A program made the translations under genes and the position numbers. This document shows, one piece after another, positions 48,647 through 59,997 of a stretch of DNA of 64,000 nucleotides. How positions within the stretch are numbered: the first letter of the stretch is position 1; every line of letters begins with the position of its first letter. The notes beneath the pieces were generated by a model. It ran no database searches. It had not been told where the DNA came from and saw nothing but the letters and a program-made list of their open reading frames with translations. This DNA is from Apricaphanius iberus. Its lineage: Eukaryota; Chordata; Actinopteri; Cyprinodontiformes; Aphaniidae. The stretch is taken from positions 1 through 64,000 of the forward strand of contig JAPXFQ010000256.1 in NCBI GenBank assembly GCA_028564705.1, read 5' to 3'.

Positions 48647-48945
48647 CAATGGTTCCCAAACCTTCCAGTCTCTGTCCCACAAAATAAACATTTAAGAGGC
48701 CCGTGACCCCATCTCCTGACAGAGTCACTTGAACAGTGGTACAATGACAACAAAACCAACATCAAACCAATATATTCAGCAATATATGTTGTTTTTATCA
48801 GTTCAAGTCTTTTTTTTCTATCTTTTATTCAATTTATAGAATGGAGATTCTTGCTCATGGAAATTTCTGGTATTGACATTTTTTCTAAAGAGAATCTGAA
48901 GACCCCACATTCTCATGTTTGTGACCCCAACTTTGGGAACTGCTG
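48647..48945. mobile_element. hAT MITE 2, directly abutting the first
   Basis: The ends caatggttcccaaacctt and ctttgggaactgctg are inverted. The left octamer atctaaac (48639-48646) is the duplication of MITE 1 as well; the right octamer acctaaac (48946-48953) differs by one base. The 299-bp element is unrelated in sequence to MITE 1. Confidence 0.75.
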
Positions 48946-49912
48946 ACCTAAACCATTCCTTTGGCTGTATGCGTAGGGTTGCTGACCTGCTTGAAGGGAA
49001 ACTTCCACTCCAGTATCTTGTAGCCTCTAACTGGTGTTCCATGAAGATTGTCCTGTGTTTAACTTAGTAGTGGGACATATAAACGGTATATGGTAGAAAT
49101 TATATACATTTTGCAGACAATAGAGATTTTGATTACACCAGCCTACTGCAATTTCACATAATGATGATGTCAAGCTGTCCCTACGGACTTTGTACCAGGT
49201 GTGCAAGGAGCAAAAACACTGATGTTCAGTGTTCATATTTACACTAGAGATTTTGAGTTTAAATTTTGTATAATATTTTGCTCGTATTTTGATTTTATTA
49301 AAGACCTTATATTTAGATTTTTAAAAATCTTTATGTTGAGAATTTTTGTGTTTCATTTTTCAGATTTTTTTTATCCGTTGTAAATATTCAATATATATCA
49401 AATTTCTTTAAATTTTATTCTTAACAGTTCAAAAACAGTAATTTTGAAATGATTACGAAAGAAAAGAATACAGTGCAATACATGTTTTTACCGCAGCTGT
49501 TCAGATTATATCGCAAATAGATTTGAGGCCACATAGTCTGTCACTTAAAGTCCCAATTAAACACACTTCTGTGCAGTGGTTTTTTGGATGACAACATGTA
49601 AAAAAGCAAAAAAAAAGTATGAATGCTTGTAGAACTCTGAGGCACCTTATATGACTTAGTAATTTGTAAACAGAGGTCTCTTATGTTTAACCAGCATCTC
49701 ACACACGGCTCTGATTTAATAAATATGGAAAGAATGTTCATCTGAATCTGAGGTCTCTACACTCCTAATCCCCTGCTAGTTAAGCCCAATAGCCACGTTT
49801 CAGATGCTTTAATACTCACAAGCCAAATCACAAATCTGTGTTAGAGTTACGCATGCATCATGCGCTTCTAATAGACCTAACAAATGAACAATATTCCCCT
49901 TTATTTTTTCAG

Positions 49913-50003
49913 GACCGCTCCCGAATGTACGACAGTCTGAACATGCACTCCTTGGAGAGCTCTCTGATTGACATCATGCGAGTCGAGCAGGATCCGATGA
50001 AAG
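49913..50003 (+). CDS. cpeb2: cpeb2 exon 3 (residues 388-418, phase 0 to 1)
   Basis: The 91-nt exon encodes DRSRMYDSLNMHSLESSLID followed by IMRVEQDPMK and the first base of a Gly codon. This is the conserved 'MHSLE.SLIDIMR' linker of CPEB2/3/4, predicted helical, immediately ahead of the alternatively spliced cassette region. The acceptor is ttattttttcag and the donor aaag|gtaaga. The human residues Asn and Ala at two positions appear as Ser and Val, ordinary divergence. Confidence 0.92.
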
Positions 50004-52879
50004 GTAAGATGGCCTGTCCCTTTCGGTCTCTGCCTGCAGGGTCATAGGAAGGTGACGTTGGTCAGGGAATTAGCACAACACTGTGCAGGGGGAACTGCTG
50101 CAAAGGAGCTGACAAGCCCGTTTCTCCCTGAGCTGTGTTGTTTTTTCCACACATGGGCTTATTTACCTCCCCGCTGAGAGCTTAATGCTTGTGCCACCGG
50201 CTGCATGTTTAACTGACCTTAAAGCTCTGATCTGGTGGCTGCTTAACCTGGCCAGCACATAGATCTGGGTAAGAAGCAGCTGAAGCCGTTTTACTTCAGT
50301 GTGAGTAATAAGGCAAACCTGTTTTCTTACTTCTTGCTCAGCCTCGTACCTGCTTCACGTTGGAACCTCAACAAATTCAGAATAAGTGCTGAGTTTCTAC
50401 TGAATTATTTCTAATGGTTTGACAGTGGCAAGCAGAGAGAGTCCTGTAGAGTGACACTTTCCTGGCCTCCTACGCTCAGAGGAGCAGTGTCAGATGACTG
50501 CACCCCTCTCACCCTCCTCTGCTGCTGCCGCCTGCCCGTGGCTCATTTACAGCCTTGCAAGCCATATACGCTCTCACTTTACAATATTGAAAGAACAGAG
50601 GGAGAACATCAGCGGTACAAACGGGCAGCTCTGCTTTGGTAACTTATTTGTTTGTGGACAAGCAATAAGCACCATCATTCTTTCCCAGTTTTTATTACCG
50701 TTCCACCTGTGCTCTTCTTCCATGAACAAGTTTGTTGGTTTTTGTTATTTTTTTAAGGTGGGCTTTCCTGCTTGAACAGATGGACAAGACATGGACCAGT
50801 GTGCACTTCTAAAAAGAGCATGGGGGGTGGGCTAATTTTAGTTTAGATCACCCCTCCACACACTGTGTATGACAGCCAAGAGGGGAGATGAACGGAAAGA
50901 TGGCTTACAAGACCCTTATTGGCTATTTACAGCATTACCACACTTTGGGGTTAACAGGTTTTAAATATAAGAGCACATTTATCAATATTACACTGTGGTA
51001 GCCTTAGAAGCTAAGAACTAAACACATTTTCATTAAAGCACAAAGTGTATATAATTATGAAACTTGCCAGATTGTTGTTCCACTAGTTATTCAATCAAAA
51101 ATCAAAAGACACACAGCTGGGGAACCCATTATCTACTCCATGAAGACTCATCCGAAGACGGCAGCTTCTGTGTCGGAGCTTTGGCTGTACTTTGTACTTT
51201 TGTCATTGTTTATATATGTAGTGTGCAAGCATGTTGCTGGTCAGTACAGATCAGATGGCTGAAAGAGAAGGATCTGCAGTTAGGTCTGCTCCTATGCGCG
51301 CATAATCTTAGACTCCACTTGCAAATGTTTGTGCAGACGACACAATTAGGAAGCTTAGAAAAGTGTGGTTAGTGCAGAATCTAACATTCGTTCTCCACAA
51401 CCCACAAGCTTTTTCATCTTTTGTCACATGACAACTATAAACCTCAATTGATTTAAATGGGATTTATATTCTGCCCCCTTTTTCTCTGATGCACTTGAAT
51501 AAAGTGTAGTTAAACCATTTGTCTTCAGTTTCCACTTGTGTGTGTAATTCAGCATACATACAGCTCTTCCTCTAAATTCTTAGAAAGAGCTACGTAGTAT
51601 ATAAAATAGCAATAAAAATGTGTTCAATACGATCACAAACTGCTTGGAGGACATTTGGTTGTCCACATTATATCCGGTGCCATGCACCTAATTATTTGCT
51701 TATGAATAATACATTTGGACAGTTAGGCAGACCGTCACTGTTCTATATGCTCACACCTGCTCTAGATTATGGATTTGAGTGAGGTCATCTGATCAAATGA
51801 CAGAAAATTATTTTTTTGGAATACAAGTAAAATTCTATAAGATGTAAAGAAAACACACCATCCCCATGGTGAAACATGGTGACGGTAGCATCACGGAATG
51901 GGATGGAAGGGCAAAAAATCTGGTCGTAGTTTATGAGAAGCTAAATGGAGCAAAATGCATGGCAATCCCGGAAGAAAACCTGTCAGAGGCTCCTAAAGAC
52001 ATGAGACAACAACTGTAAACTTAACCAGAGCTCAATTAGAGCAAAGAATATCGTATCTTTAATCTCAAAAGTCCAGATGCTCTAAGTCTCATTATTGATG
52101 TTCACATATGGTCTCTATCCAATCTGACTCAACTTAAACTATTTTACAAAGAAGAATGGATATAAAACTCAAAACTGTAGGTGTGCAAAAAGACCTGCAG
52201 ATGTATTTGTAGAGAAAAGTTTATTTGATCAAGTACTCGCTCAGGGGTTGGGCTAAATACCAATGATCACTACACTTTTTCGCATTTTTGTATTTGTAAG
52301 AAGGTTGTATTTGTAAGAAGGTTTAACAACCATAGATTATGTTCATTCAGTTTTGCTGCAAAGAGCTACATTGTGTTGATTTACAATGTTTAATTCACAG
52401 AAGTTTGCTGCTGTAACATGATAAAATATGTTTAGAACATCTGAATAGTATTAAGATGCATCAAAGCTGTGGATGTAATAATTTAATGCTAAAACCTCCT
52501 GCTCTATATGCTGGTTATGATATGAAAATGGCATTTAGCAGCATAAAGCCAGGTTTAATTCAGACATGATCCGTACAGGACAGACATCATAATGGAACGT
52601 TCACCTGTCCTGTACATGACTGGCATAAAATTTGGCATGAATTAACTCTAGTCATCAAAGGGTTTTGTAATTTTATCTACCACACTAAGTACACATGATG
52701 TGATCATCCCAACCTGGGGCTGCGTTCTCCTTGTTTGTCTGTTTCTGTTTTTGTTCCCATGTAAATGCATTGGCCTCATCATGTCCTCTCCTTCTGCTTT
52801 TCCTCATTGGTATCTGTGTTTGTATTCCTGTGGCTGCGTCTGTGTTTGTAACATAATGTATGTGTGTTTCTCATGTCAG
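50004..52879 (+). other. cpeb2: cpeb2 intron 3
   Basis: Donor gtaaga, acceptor tctcatgtcag. A Tc1-like copy occupies 51400-52460. The proximal part (50004-51390) is less AT-rich, with no recognised repeat. Confidence 0.8.
51400..52460 (+). mobile_element. Tc1-like family A copy, truncated
   Basis: The left terminal repeat is at 51405-51470 (tttttcatcttttgtcacat, then aaatgggatttatat). Transposase parts follow at 51856-52010 (ccatccccatggtgaaacat, ggcaatcccggaagaaaacc) and 52110-52170 (tctatccaatctgactcaac), with the right repeat near 52400-52450. The N-terminal transposase part is missing and the rest is frameshifted. Confidence 0.7.
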
Positions 52880-52930
52880 GCCGTGTGGGCTGCCCTAACC
52901 CCGGGGCTGACGGCCTTCTCATGCTCAATG
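52880..52930 (+). CDS. cpeb2: cpeb2 exon 4, 51-nt cassette (residues 418-434)
   Basis: The exon is phase 1 to 1 and adds 17 residues, reading GRVGCPNPGADGLLMLN when joined, comparable to the human segment around PGTDNLLMLN. Because it is symmetric, skipping keeps the frame. The corresponding exon is an alternatively used cassette in the CPEB2/3/4 group. The acceptor is tctcatgtcag and the donor aatg|gtaatt, weaker than the neighbours, which would fit regulated use. Confidence 0.88.
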
Positions 52931-53454
52931 GTAATTATCTCTAAGCACCATCTCCTTCTTCCCTGATTCATCCTTTGTTACTCTTTAACCTCATTAGACC
53001 CACTCACAAGACTCACATTGTATGACCTGCAGTAATGCTCATTTACTTCAATGCTTTCTATTTTAAACATTTTTAATGCTTTGTAGTGATACTCTCACAG
53101 ATAATCGTCATTGTTATGGCAAACTAAGGGGACAGATTGGCCCATTAGAATAATTATCAGCCTCAAAAAAGCCTCACATACACACTCTTGAAATTGAAAT
53201 AGGAATAAATGTTCTTGTTTTACAGTGTTCTAAGTTAAAGTCTAATCTCAGCAGAAGCTACATTTAGATAAGAAAAATCCCCAAATCATTATGAGGATGT
53301 TGGGTTTTTTTCAAGTCCTGCCAGCTGTTTGCTGTTTCCTCCTGAGACGTAGCAGTCAGAACATCATTATATCCCTGTCTTGAAAGTAATATTTGGCTCA
53401 TGGCTTTAAGGCCACATATGCTTTGGCATTTGATTTAGCATCGTTCATGAGACA

Positions 53455-53650
53455 AGATACCCATGACTCTGGTCCTCAAGGCACACTGCCCTGCTTGTTT
53501 TAGATATTTCTCTACTTTAACATGCCTGCTTCAAATTACTACAGATCAGCAGGAGCCTGTAAATCAGGCATTACTTGAAATCAGACGCAGCTGAGGAATT
53601 GAAACACCTAAAACATTCAAGGTAGTGTTGCTTTAGGAGTAGAGTCGGAA
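53455..53650. mobile_element. hAT MITE of the 'ctcaaggcacactg' family
   Basis: The left part ctggtcctcaaggcacactg, with ttttagatatttctctactt and gcctgcttcaaattactaca inside, matches a very common teleost MITE. The right end (aggagtagagtcggaaaaca) is degraded, and the target duplication is not clear. A left-end fragment of the same family is at 37530-37580. Confidence 0.55.
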
Positions 53651-53929
53651 AACATTGGTGTAGAGATCCAAAGGTTAGGGTGATTTCTGAATACAAGTCT
53701 ATATGAAGCTTTGCCTTCCTGATACCAGTTCTGGTCAATTCTAATTTGCTTTTTTAGGGCTTTAATATAAGGAAATTCAGTTAGACACAAAATCATTCAT
53801 ACCTCTGTGAATTTAGTTATTTTTCATTGAAGGAAGAAGCTTGTCCTATTATTTACATTTTAACCCAAAAGTTATATGTCGAACATTATTTAAACCCCAG
53901 TAATCAGTTACATTACAGCAATCAAACCC

Positions 53930-54110
53930 TTCTTCTAGTTTCTGACCAGCTTTTTGATGAGCTCCAAGCCTTTTAAGATAGAATACCTCACTGCCATCAC
54001 CCTAATCTTTAACTCTCACCTCAGATTCAATTCAGGACTCTGGAAGGGCCACTACAAAACATGTTGATTAAATTAAGATGAACTTGAATTAAATCAGAAT
54101 CATTTTGGTC
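53930..54110 (-). mobile_element. Tc1-like fragment, reverse orientation
   Basis: cttcttctagtttctgacca and aggactctggaagggccact are reverse-strand transposase blocks. The fragment is short and broken. Confidence 0.4.
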
Positions 54111-54379
54111 TTAACTTATAAAATAAAAACATTCACATTTTTTGTTTCTAGGTATCGTTCCAACAGCATCCCTCCATTTGTGAGAGAGTCATCCTCTTAG
54201 GAATAACTTAAAAAATGTATTTTATTGTCAACTCAAATATATACACAAAATACACTGAAAGACGTTATCTCGTTCTCCCGGATCAAATATGCAACATCCA
54301 GCATCACACTCAGACCGAACAACAGCGAAGCCAAAAATGTATTAGGAGAAAGATCAATAGATCTTTACACTATCTAAAA

Positions 54380-54571
54380 CAGTGGTCTCTGGTCCTTGAC
54401 ATCTACTGTCCCCTGCTCCAACAGAGCTGAATCAAATCATTGAATTACCTATTCAGCATGCCATAAAGTTTGGCAAAGACCTAGTACGAGCCATTCATTT
54501 GATTCAGCAGTGTTAGGGCAGAGAGGGATGTAGAAAATGCAGCTCTCAAAGACTGCGGGTGGAAACCACTG
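54380..54571. mobile_element. hAT MITE (cagtggt...accactg)
   Basis: A 192-bp element with ends cagtggtctctggtccttga and gtggaaaccactg. Flanking octamers atctaaaa (54372-54379) and atttaaaa (54572-54579) match at 7 of 8. Confidence 0.7.
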
Positions 54572-55048
54572 ATTTAAAAAATGTAAAAACATTTCTTACA
54601 TACATCTTGTATGAGTGTTAAGCATGTTTAGTGCAGCTGCAGTTTCATAAACAACAGGAAGTATTCTCTAGAAAATTAGGATCCTTAACTCTGAGATTTC
54701 TAAAATACAGCCAACGTATCCAAATACAGCAGAAAGAAAGTCTTTATCTCCTCTGCAGTCTAAATGAACCACACACGTCTCGATATATCGTGGGGAAAAG
54801 TATTTCAAATAGGCTTCTTACATCACTTTGCGTGTACTGACTACTATAGGAAGTACAACAAAACTCAGCAGCTAAAAAAAAAATCATTGTTTTCTCAGTG
54901 TGGGTGGGTTGTATGCACCATAGGTTAATTCATTGATAAATTAATTATATAAGTTAGTTGATTTGTAATTTGATAATTAAAGTTACAAATACCTTTTGAC
55001 AAATGTTTGCTCAGCTGAAACTGCCATCTTGTACTTTTCTACATGCAG

Positions 55049-55072
55049 CCAGGAGCTATGGGAGACGTCGAG
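55049..55072 (+). CDS. cpeb2: cpeb2 exon 5, 24-nt microexon (residues 435-442)
   Basis: Bounded by acatgcag and gag|gtaaat, this 24-nt exon in phase 1 to 1 adds eight residues reading ARSYGRRR when joined, followed by the Gly that starts exon 6. It corresponds in length, position and sequence (TYGRRRG in human CPEB4) to the neuron-enriched microexon of the CPEB2/3/4 group, described to create a basic kinase-recognition motif ahead of the SS of exon 6. Symmetric phase allows skipping without frame change. It is far too short for ORF finding and was placed from phase, length and family knowledge. Confidence 0.85.
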
Positions 55073-55217
55073 GTAAATACTCTGAAGTGTCTGTCTTCTC
55101 TTGGTTTTTCCTCTTGTGGCATGTTTTCCTGCTTACTGTAATAAATGGGCTTTCAATGAGTTAGAAATCCCTGTATTTTGTTTGCATGTTGGTGATTTCT
55201 TTGTTTTTTTGATAATA

Positions 55218-56249
55218 CAGTATTGTGCAAAAGTTTTAGGCAGGTGTAAAAAATATGTTTTAAACAAAGAACGTTTTCAAAAATGGAAGTGTTGTTCATG
55301 TACTTTAATCAATCAACAAAATGCATTGCATGAACAAAAGAGACATCTAAATCAATATTTGGTGTTATCACCCTTTGCTTTCAAAACAGAATAATTTTTT
55401 CTAGGTAAGTTTGCAGAGAGTTTTTGAAGGAACACTGCGGTTATATTGTCCTTAACATCTTGGAGAACTGACCACAGATCTGTGGATGTAGGCTTCCTCA
55501 CATCCTCAGAGGTATGGCTTTTTGGCTGCAGCTCTTCCATGTAGATCACTTCTTCCCGGACTTCTCTGGACAGTAGATGGGTCTATCTGGGTCCCACTGA
55601 TTTCTGCCAGTTCTGAGCTGATGGCACTGCTGAACATCTTCTGATTTCGAAGAGCATTAAGCTTGATGAGTCTTTCATCCGCTGCACTAACTTTCTTTGG
55701 CCGAGAAGATGTCTATGATTCTTAACATTGCGAATTTCTTTGTGCTTCTTCAAAAGAGCTGGAAAAGCACATCTTGAAATCTCAGTCTGCTTTGAAATCT
55801 TTGTCTGAGAGAAAAACTTTCTGATGCATTAGAACTTTCTTGTATCTTGTTTCTGTGCTCAATCTTGCCATGATATATCTTTCACAAGCTCACCTTGCTC
55901 ACTTTGGCCTCACCCAGTTTTAAAGCTTCTACACCGCTGTTTCTGTTTCAGTCAATGATTGTGTTTCAAACTATTTGTGACATTGATTATCATTGTCACC
56001 TGTTTGGTATAACTGGTTGATCCTAACCTTGACCATAATGCTACAACATCCTAAGTGTACCCAATAAATGCTATGCTGGTTTGAAGGAAAAAGTTAGTAA
56101 CACCGAAATATCTATTTCATTTAGTTTTTTATTTTGTTTGCTCTCTTTGCACTTTATAAATTGATTTAAAAAAAATCATTATTTATATTTTTGAAAGCAT
56201 TCTTTCTATACAGCATTTTTTCACACCTGTCTATCTTTGTACAGTACTG
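55218..56249 (-). mobile_element. Tc1-like element (family D), internally deleted
   Basis: The ends cagtattgtgcaaaagtttt and the inverse near ctttgtacagtactg are bounded by TA at 55216-55217 and 56250-56251. Inside, read on the minus strand, are remains of the N-terminal DNA-binding part of the transposase (ctttgtgcttcttcaaaaga near 55740; tctttggccgagaagatgtc near 55695). The catalytic C-terminal half is absent, so the 1032-bp copy is a deletion derivative with both ends. Confidence 0.75.
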
Positions 56250-57021
56250 TAGTTATTTTTTTTTTTTTTTTGTACTTTTTAGCAATATACCATTCTATTA
56301 TTGTATCCAAAAAAGAGTGATAACAGTGGTTTCCTGATCTGATATAGACTGAAATGCTCTGGATTTGCTTCTACTTACTCCGAATTGTGAAGATATTGTT
56401 TTGCATGATCATATTTTTTGTGAAAATATTTAATAGGCATGGGTGTAAGATTCTCATGGTAAGATAACATTTAGGATACATATGCTTTTTCATGGTCCTT
56501 TAATAAAGCAAACAAAAATGATGTATTCACTACTTTAAAACTAAAACACAACAATTATTTTTGACTGATGCCAATACTCCTAACCTTAATGTAATAAATA
56601 ATAGCATGTTTGGGATGCTACTGGGAAACTACTGAGTGATTTAGATGTGAGTTAGATCTACACAGACAGCTTGATTGATAAATATTCTGAATATTTTGAG
56701 GTATTTCAGATTGGTGAACGGATATTGCAAAAATGTGAAAAAAGGTTTAGAATGTGTGATCTTGGAGTTTTTTGCATCCTTTTTTCTGTAATGGTTCGGC
56801 TATCAAGACTGTTGTATAAATTTTGGATTACATAGGACACATACATTTTGGCCTCATTCAGTTAGATGTGAGTCCGCAGTTGACAGATGTTTCAAGTTTT
56901 AATTCAATCTGCATTTACAGGACCTGTAGTAGTACTGTCTTCAATCAATTTTTGTGGTATCAGAGTAAAGGGGCTAAATATTAATATATATATTTATATA
57001 TATATATTTATATATATATAT

Positions 57022-59393
57022 AGTAAAAACTTAAAAATTTGAATATCGTGCAAAAGTTAATTTATTGCAGTAGTTAAACTTAAAAGGTTAAACTAATTTA
57101 CGATATAGACTCATTACATACAGAGAGAGATGTTTAAAACCCATATTTGATATTTTTTTGATCATTATTGTCTGGTGCAGTTATGAAAAATTGTTTTTAA
57201 TACTAATAATATGTCCAAACTAGGGATGGCACCTTTCACATTTGAATCGATACAGTACCAATTCCTGCTACCTAGGAATCGATACCGGTAGTTCACAGAA
57301 CGAATTTGCAATACTTTAAGAGTGTTACATAATTAATTTAATCTCTTTTCTTTTAGCTAAATATAGGGATTTCTTTCTATATAACAATATGTAACAAATA
57401 TCACTATAAATAACATACAATTGTTTGTATTTTATTGTCATAGTTTTCTACAAAATTCTTCAATATAAAAACATGTAACCACAACATCTTAGTGTTTTCT
57501 AAATAAAGCAAAAATTAAAACCCAGCTCCATGTACTCCTATTCGTCTTTTTTGCCCTCTGGAAAAGCTATGATAAGGAGACCATGTATTATAAACTACAA
57601 ATTAAACTAAAACAAATTTCGATACCGTACAACTGTTGGTATTTTCACATTGTTGTGTTTTACAAATTGAAACCCTGGTCCACGTACTCCTATTCCTCCC
57701 CTTTCCACGCTGAAGAATTGTGTGATGGGGGTCCTTGTATTATAAACTGCAAATGAAACTGAAGCTTCCTGAGATTAGACGTGTTCCCGCCGCTTGCCTT
57801 ATACTTTGTGCCACACAAGTTGCAGGGGAGGTAGTCTTCATCACGTTTAGTGAAGAGGAGCAAAACTTTAGAGGGCTTTCTCTCTGCCGTGCTGCTTGCT
57901 CTGTTTACGGCTCGTTCGCAGCGACTGACGTCATTACGGTCTAACGCCTGTGATGTGGTCTGGTATCTTGGCAAATCGCTATCTCACAACTAATTCTCAT
58001 TAATGAAGGACAGGTACCGAAACAAGGCAACGTTTCATATCACGGGAATTGGTCCTCTTTAGGTGTTTTAGTTTGGATCTGCGTAAGCTTTGAATACTTC
58101 CATCACGTGACATCGGTCCTCGATAGGTACCGTGGAATTTGGTCAGTACCTTAAAAAGCACAGAAATCGGTACCCATCCCTTGTCCAAACACAGGGACCA
58201 CAGAGACGTGGACACCATGATGACCACAGATGTTAGATGTCAGACCTCTGAAAAGTATAATCATGCATATGTACTCAGTAGTTGTTTTGAACCCATTTTG
58301 CATCAATTGCTGTCTCAATGTGTCGTGGCATGGATGCTCTTAGCCTGTGGCACTGCTGAAGTATTATGGAAGACCAAGATGCTTCAATAGCATCCTTCAG
58401 CTCTTCTGCAGTGTTGGGTCTCATCTTTCTCTTGGCAATGCTCCATAGATTCTTTATGGGGTTTTTGGTCAGGCCAATTTGCTGGTCAATCAAGCCCATT
58501 AATCCTTTGGTCACTGTACTTTTGGCATGTTAGATGGCTGAGTTGACTGGACTTAATAAAGCTCAGTGGACCAAACCAGCAGATAACATGGTTTCCAAAT
58601 TAACACAGGCTGTAGAAACTTCACAATGGAGTTCAAGCATCTTGGATTGTATGCCTCTCCCTTCTTCCTCCAGACTCTGGGGCCTTGGTTTCCAAATGAA
58701 ATGCAAAATTTGCTCTTATCAAAAGAGAGGACTTTAGACCACTGAGCAACAGACCAGGAGCAGGTTGAAAAGAGGAATAGGTTATTTGAAGCCTATGTTC
58801 CGGATCCATAGGTGTGGTGGCTCTTGATTCACTAACTCCAGCCTCAGTTCACTCCTTGAGAAGGTCCCCAATACTTATGAATGACCTTTTCCTTACAGTC
58901 GTCTCCAGGCTGCTGTCATCCTTGCTGTGTGTGCACTTTTCTTCTTCCACAAATTTCTATTAATAATTAATCCTACAATTTTCTGTTAATGTGCTTTGAC
59001 ACAGAAATGTGGGAACATCCAACTTCTTTTGCTATTACCTTCTGAGGAGGGAAAGCCTCAAAGTGATCTTGAGAATGAGAGACATCAAAGTGGTCAGTGA
59101 TGGTTTTCCCTAAGACTGTCAGGTCAGCGGTCTTCCCCATGATTGTGATTTCTACGAACCAGACTGCGAGAGCATTTAACAGCTCAGGAAGCCTTTGTTG
59201 ATGTTTTGGATTAATTAACCTATCAGAGTGTGACACTTTGAGCCTGAAATATTTTATCTTTTTACACTTTTCTTATTTTTTGAGATTTTGAATTTGGGGT
59301 TTTCATAAGCTGCAAGCCATAATCATCAAAGTTGTAACGAATAAAGGCTTGAAATATCCCGCTCTGCGTGTAATGAGTCTATATCATATATTA
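57022..59393 (-). mobile_element. Tc1-like element (family E) with broken transposase, split by a hAT
   Basis: Long inverted ends are visible: 57040-57120 (aatatcgtgcaaaagttaat, cgatatagactcattacata) against 59340-59390 (tgtaatgagtctatatcata). On the minus strand, a frame at 59236-58973 contains MGKTADLTVL, PQKVIAKEVGCSHISVSKHI (helix-turn-helix part), and a frame at 58514-58275 contains KNPIKNLWSIAKRKM and QQCHRLRASMPRHIETAID, the final catalytic Glu region and C-terminus of a Tc1/mariner transposase. The middle is frameshifted. The outer part of the right end is eroded. The hAT at 57221-58182 lies between the left end and the transposase C-terminus. Confidence 0.8.
57221..58182 (-). mobile_element. 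hAT relic nested in the Tc1-like element, with BED-finger remnant
   Basis: The ends tagggatggcacc and ggtacccatccctt are inverted, with a perfect 8-bp target duplication, gtccaaac (57213-57220 and 58183-58190). On the minus strand at 57974-57690 an open frame contains LPCNLCGTKYKASGGNTSNL followed by RKLQFH, the pattern of a BED-type zinc finger (Cys-x2-Cys ... His) found at the N-terminus of hAT transposases. The rest of the transposase is gone. Two related internal blocks (about 57525-57610 and 57675-57765, each with gtactcctattc and tgtattataaact) suggest an internal duplication. Confidence 0.8.
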
Positions 59394-59997
59394 GTACATT
59401 ATTCATATTGTTTTATTTTCACTCGATATTTTCTGTCTTTCTTCTAACTGTGAGTTGAATTTCAAATTAATGTGTTTTTGAGTATTTGTAGTCGGTGGGT
59501 CATTCAGTTTTATTTAGCCTAACATGACGTTTCAGTATAATCATAAAATGTCGTTCAGATCAAAGTAAATACATTCACTGTGTGCAAAGATGTTGATGAA
59601 ATGAACATTTATCATTTTAATTATTTTATTAGGATGGAATAGAAATTGGGTTTGAGGGGCAAATGATTTGGTTCCCTGCTTTTCAGTCCTACTTTATCTG
59701 ACACGCTGCTCCATGTGGAGAGCAGATTATTGCGTGTCACAGTCACAGATCTGCCAAAACTAAACTGCACATAATCCTTGCTTTAAGCTGCTGCTTTGTC
59801 TCAGTGTTGCAGTGCAATGAAAGCAGACAGGTTATTTTATAGAGAGCTTTACTCTTAATCTATCCCTCTTCAAGAGGAGAAATGATGGTCCCTCAAAGAG
59901 GTACTGCTGCTGTGATTTGACAGGAGCTGGATACATGTTTACACGAATACTTGCTTGTAATTTGCGGCAGCCTCACCTTTCTTTTTGCCTACCCCAG

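Larger units (their letters stand above)
36979..49912 (+). other. cpeb2: cpeb2 intron 2 (12.9 kb, repeat-rich)
   Basis: Donor gtatgt, acceptor ttattttttcag. It holds a Tc1-like copy (37180-38755), a Harbinger-like element, a foldback element, a TTAA element, a LINE and two hAT MITEs, each listed separately. The stretch 43737-47630 holds no recognisable element or gene beyond simple AT-rich sequence and a G-rich tract at 45298-45320. Confidence 0.8.
52931..55048 (+). other. cpeb2: cpeb2 intron 4
   Basis: Donor gtaatt, acceptor tctacatgcag. It contains MITE copies at about 53455-53650 and 54380-54571 and a reversed Tc1-like fragment at about 53930-54110. Confidence 0.78.
55073..59997 (+). other. 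cpeb2: cpeb2 intron 5
   Basis: Donor gtaaat, acceptor ttgcctaccccag. Two Tc1-like relics (55218-56249 and 57022-59393) and a hAT relic make up most of it. A TA-rich tract is at 56978-57020. Confidence 0.8.

Noticed and set aside
36979..49912. A self-cleaving ribozyme like the one in mammalian CPEB3
   Set aside because: That ribozyme is known from an intron of CPEB3 in mammals; I saw no double-pseudoknot pattern here and cannot test folding.
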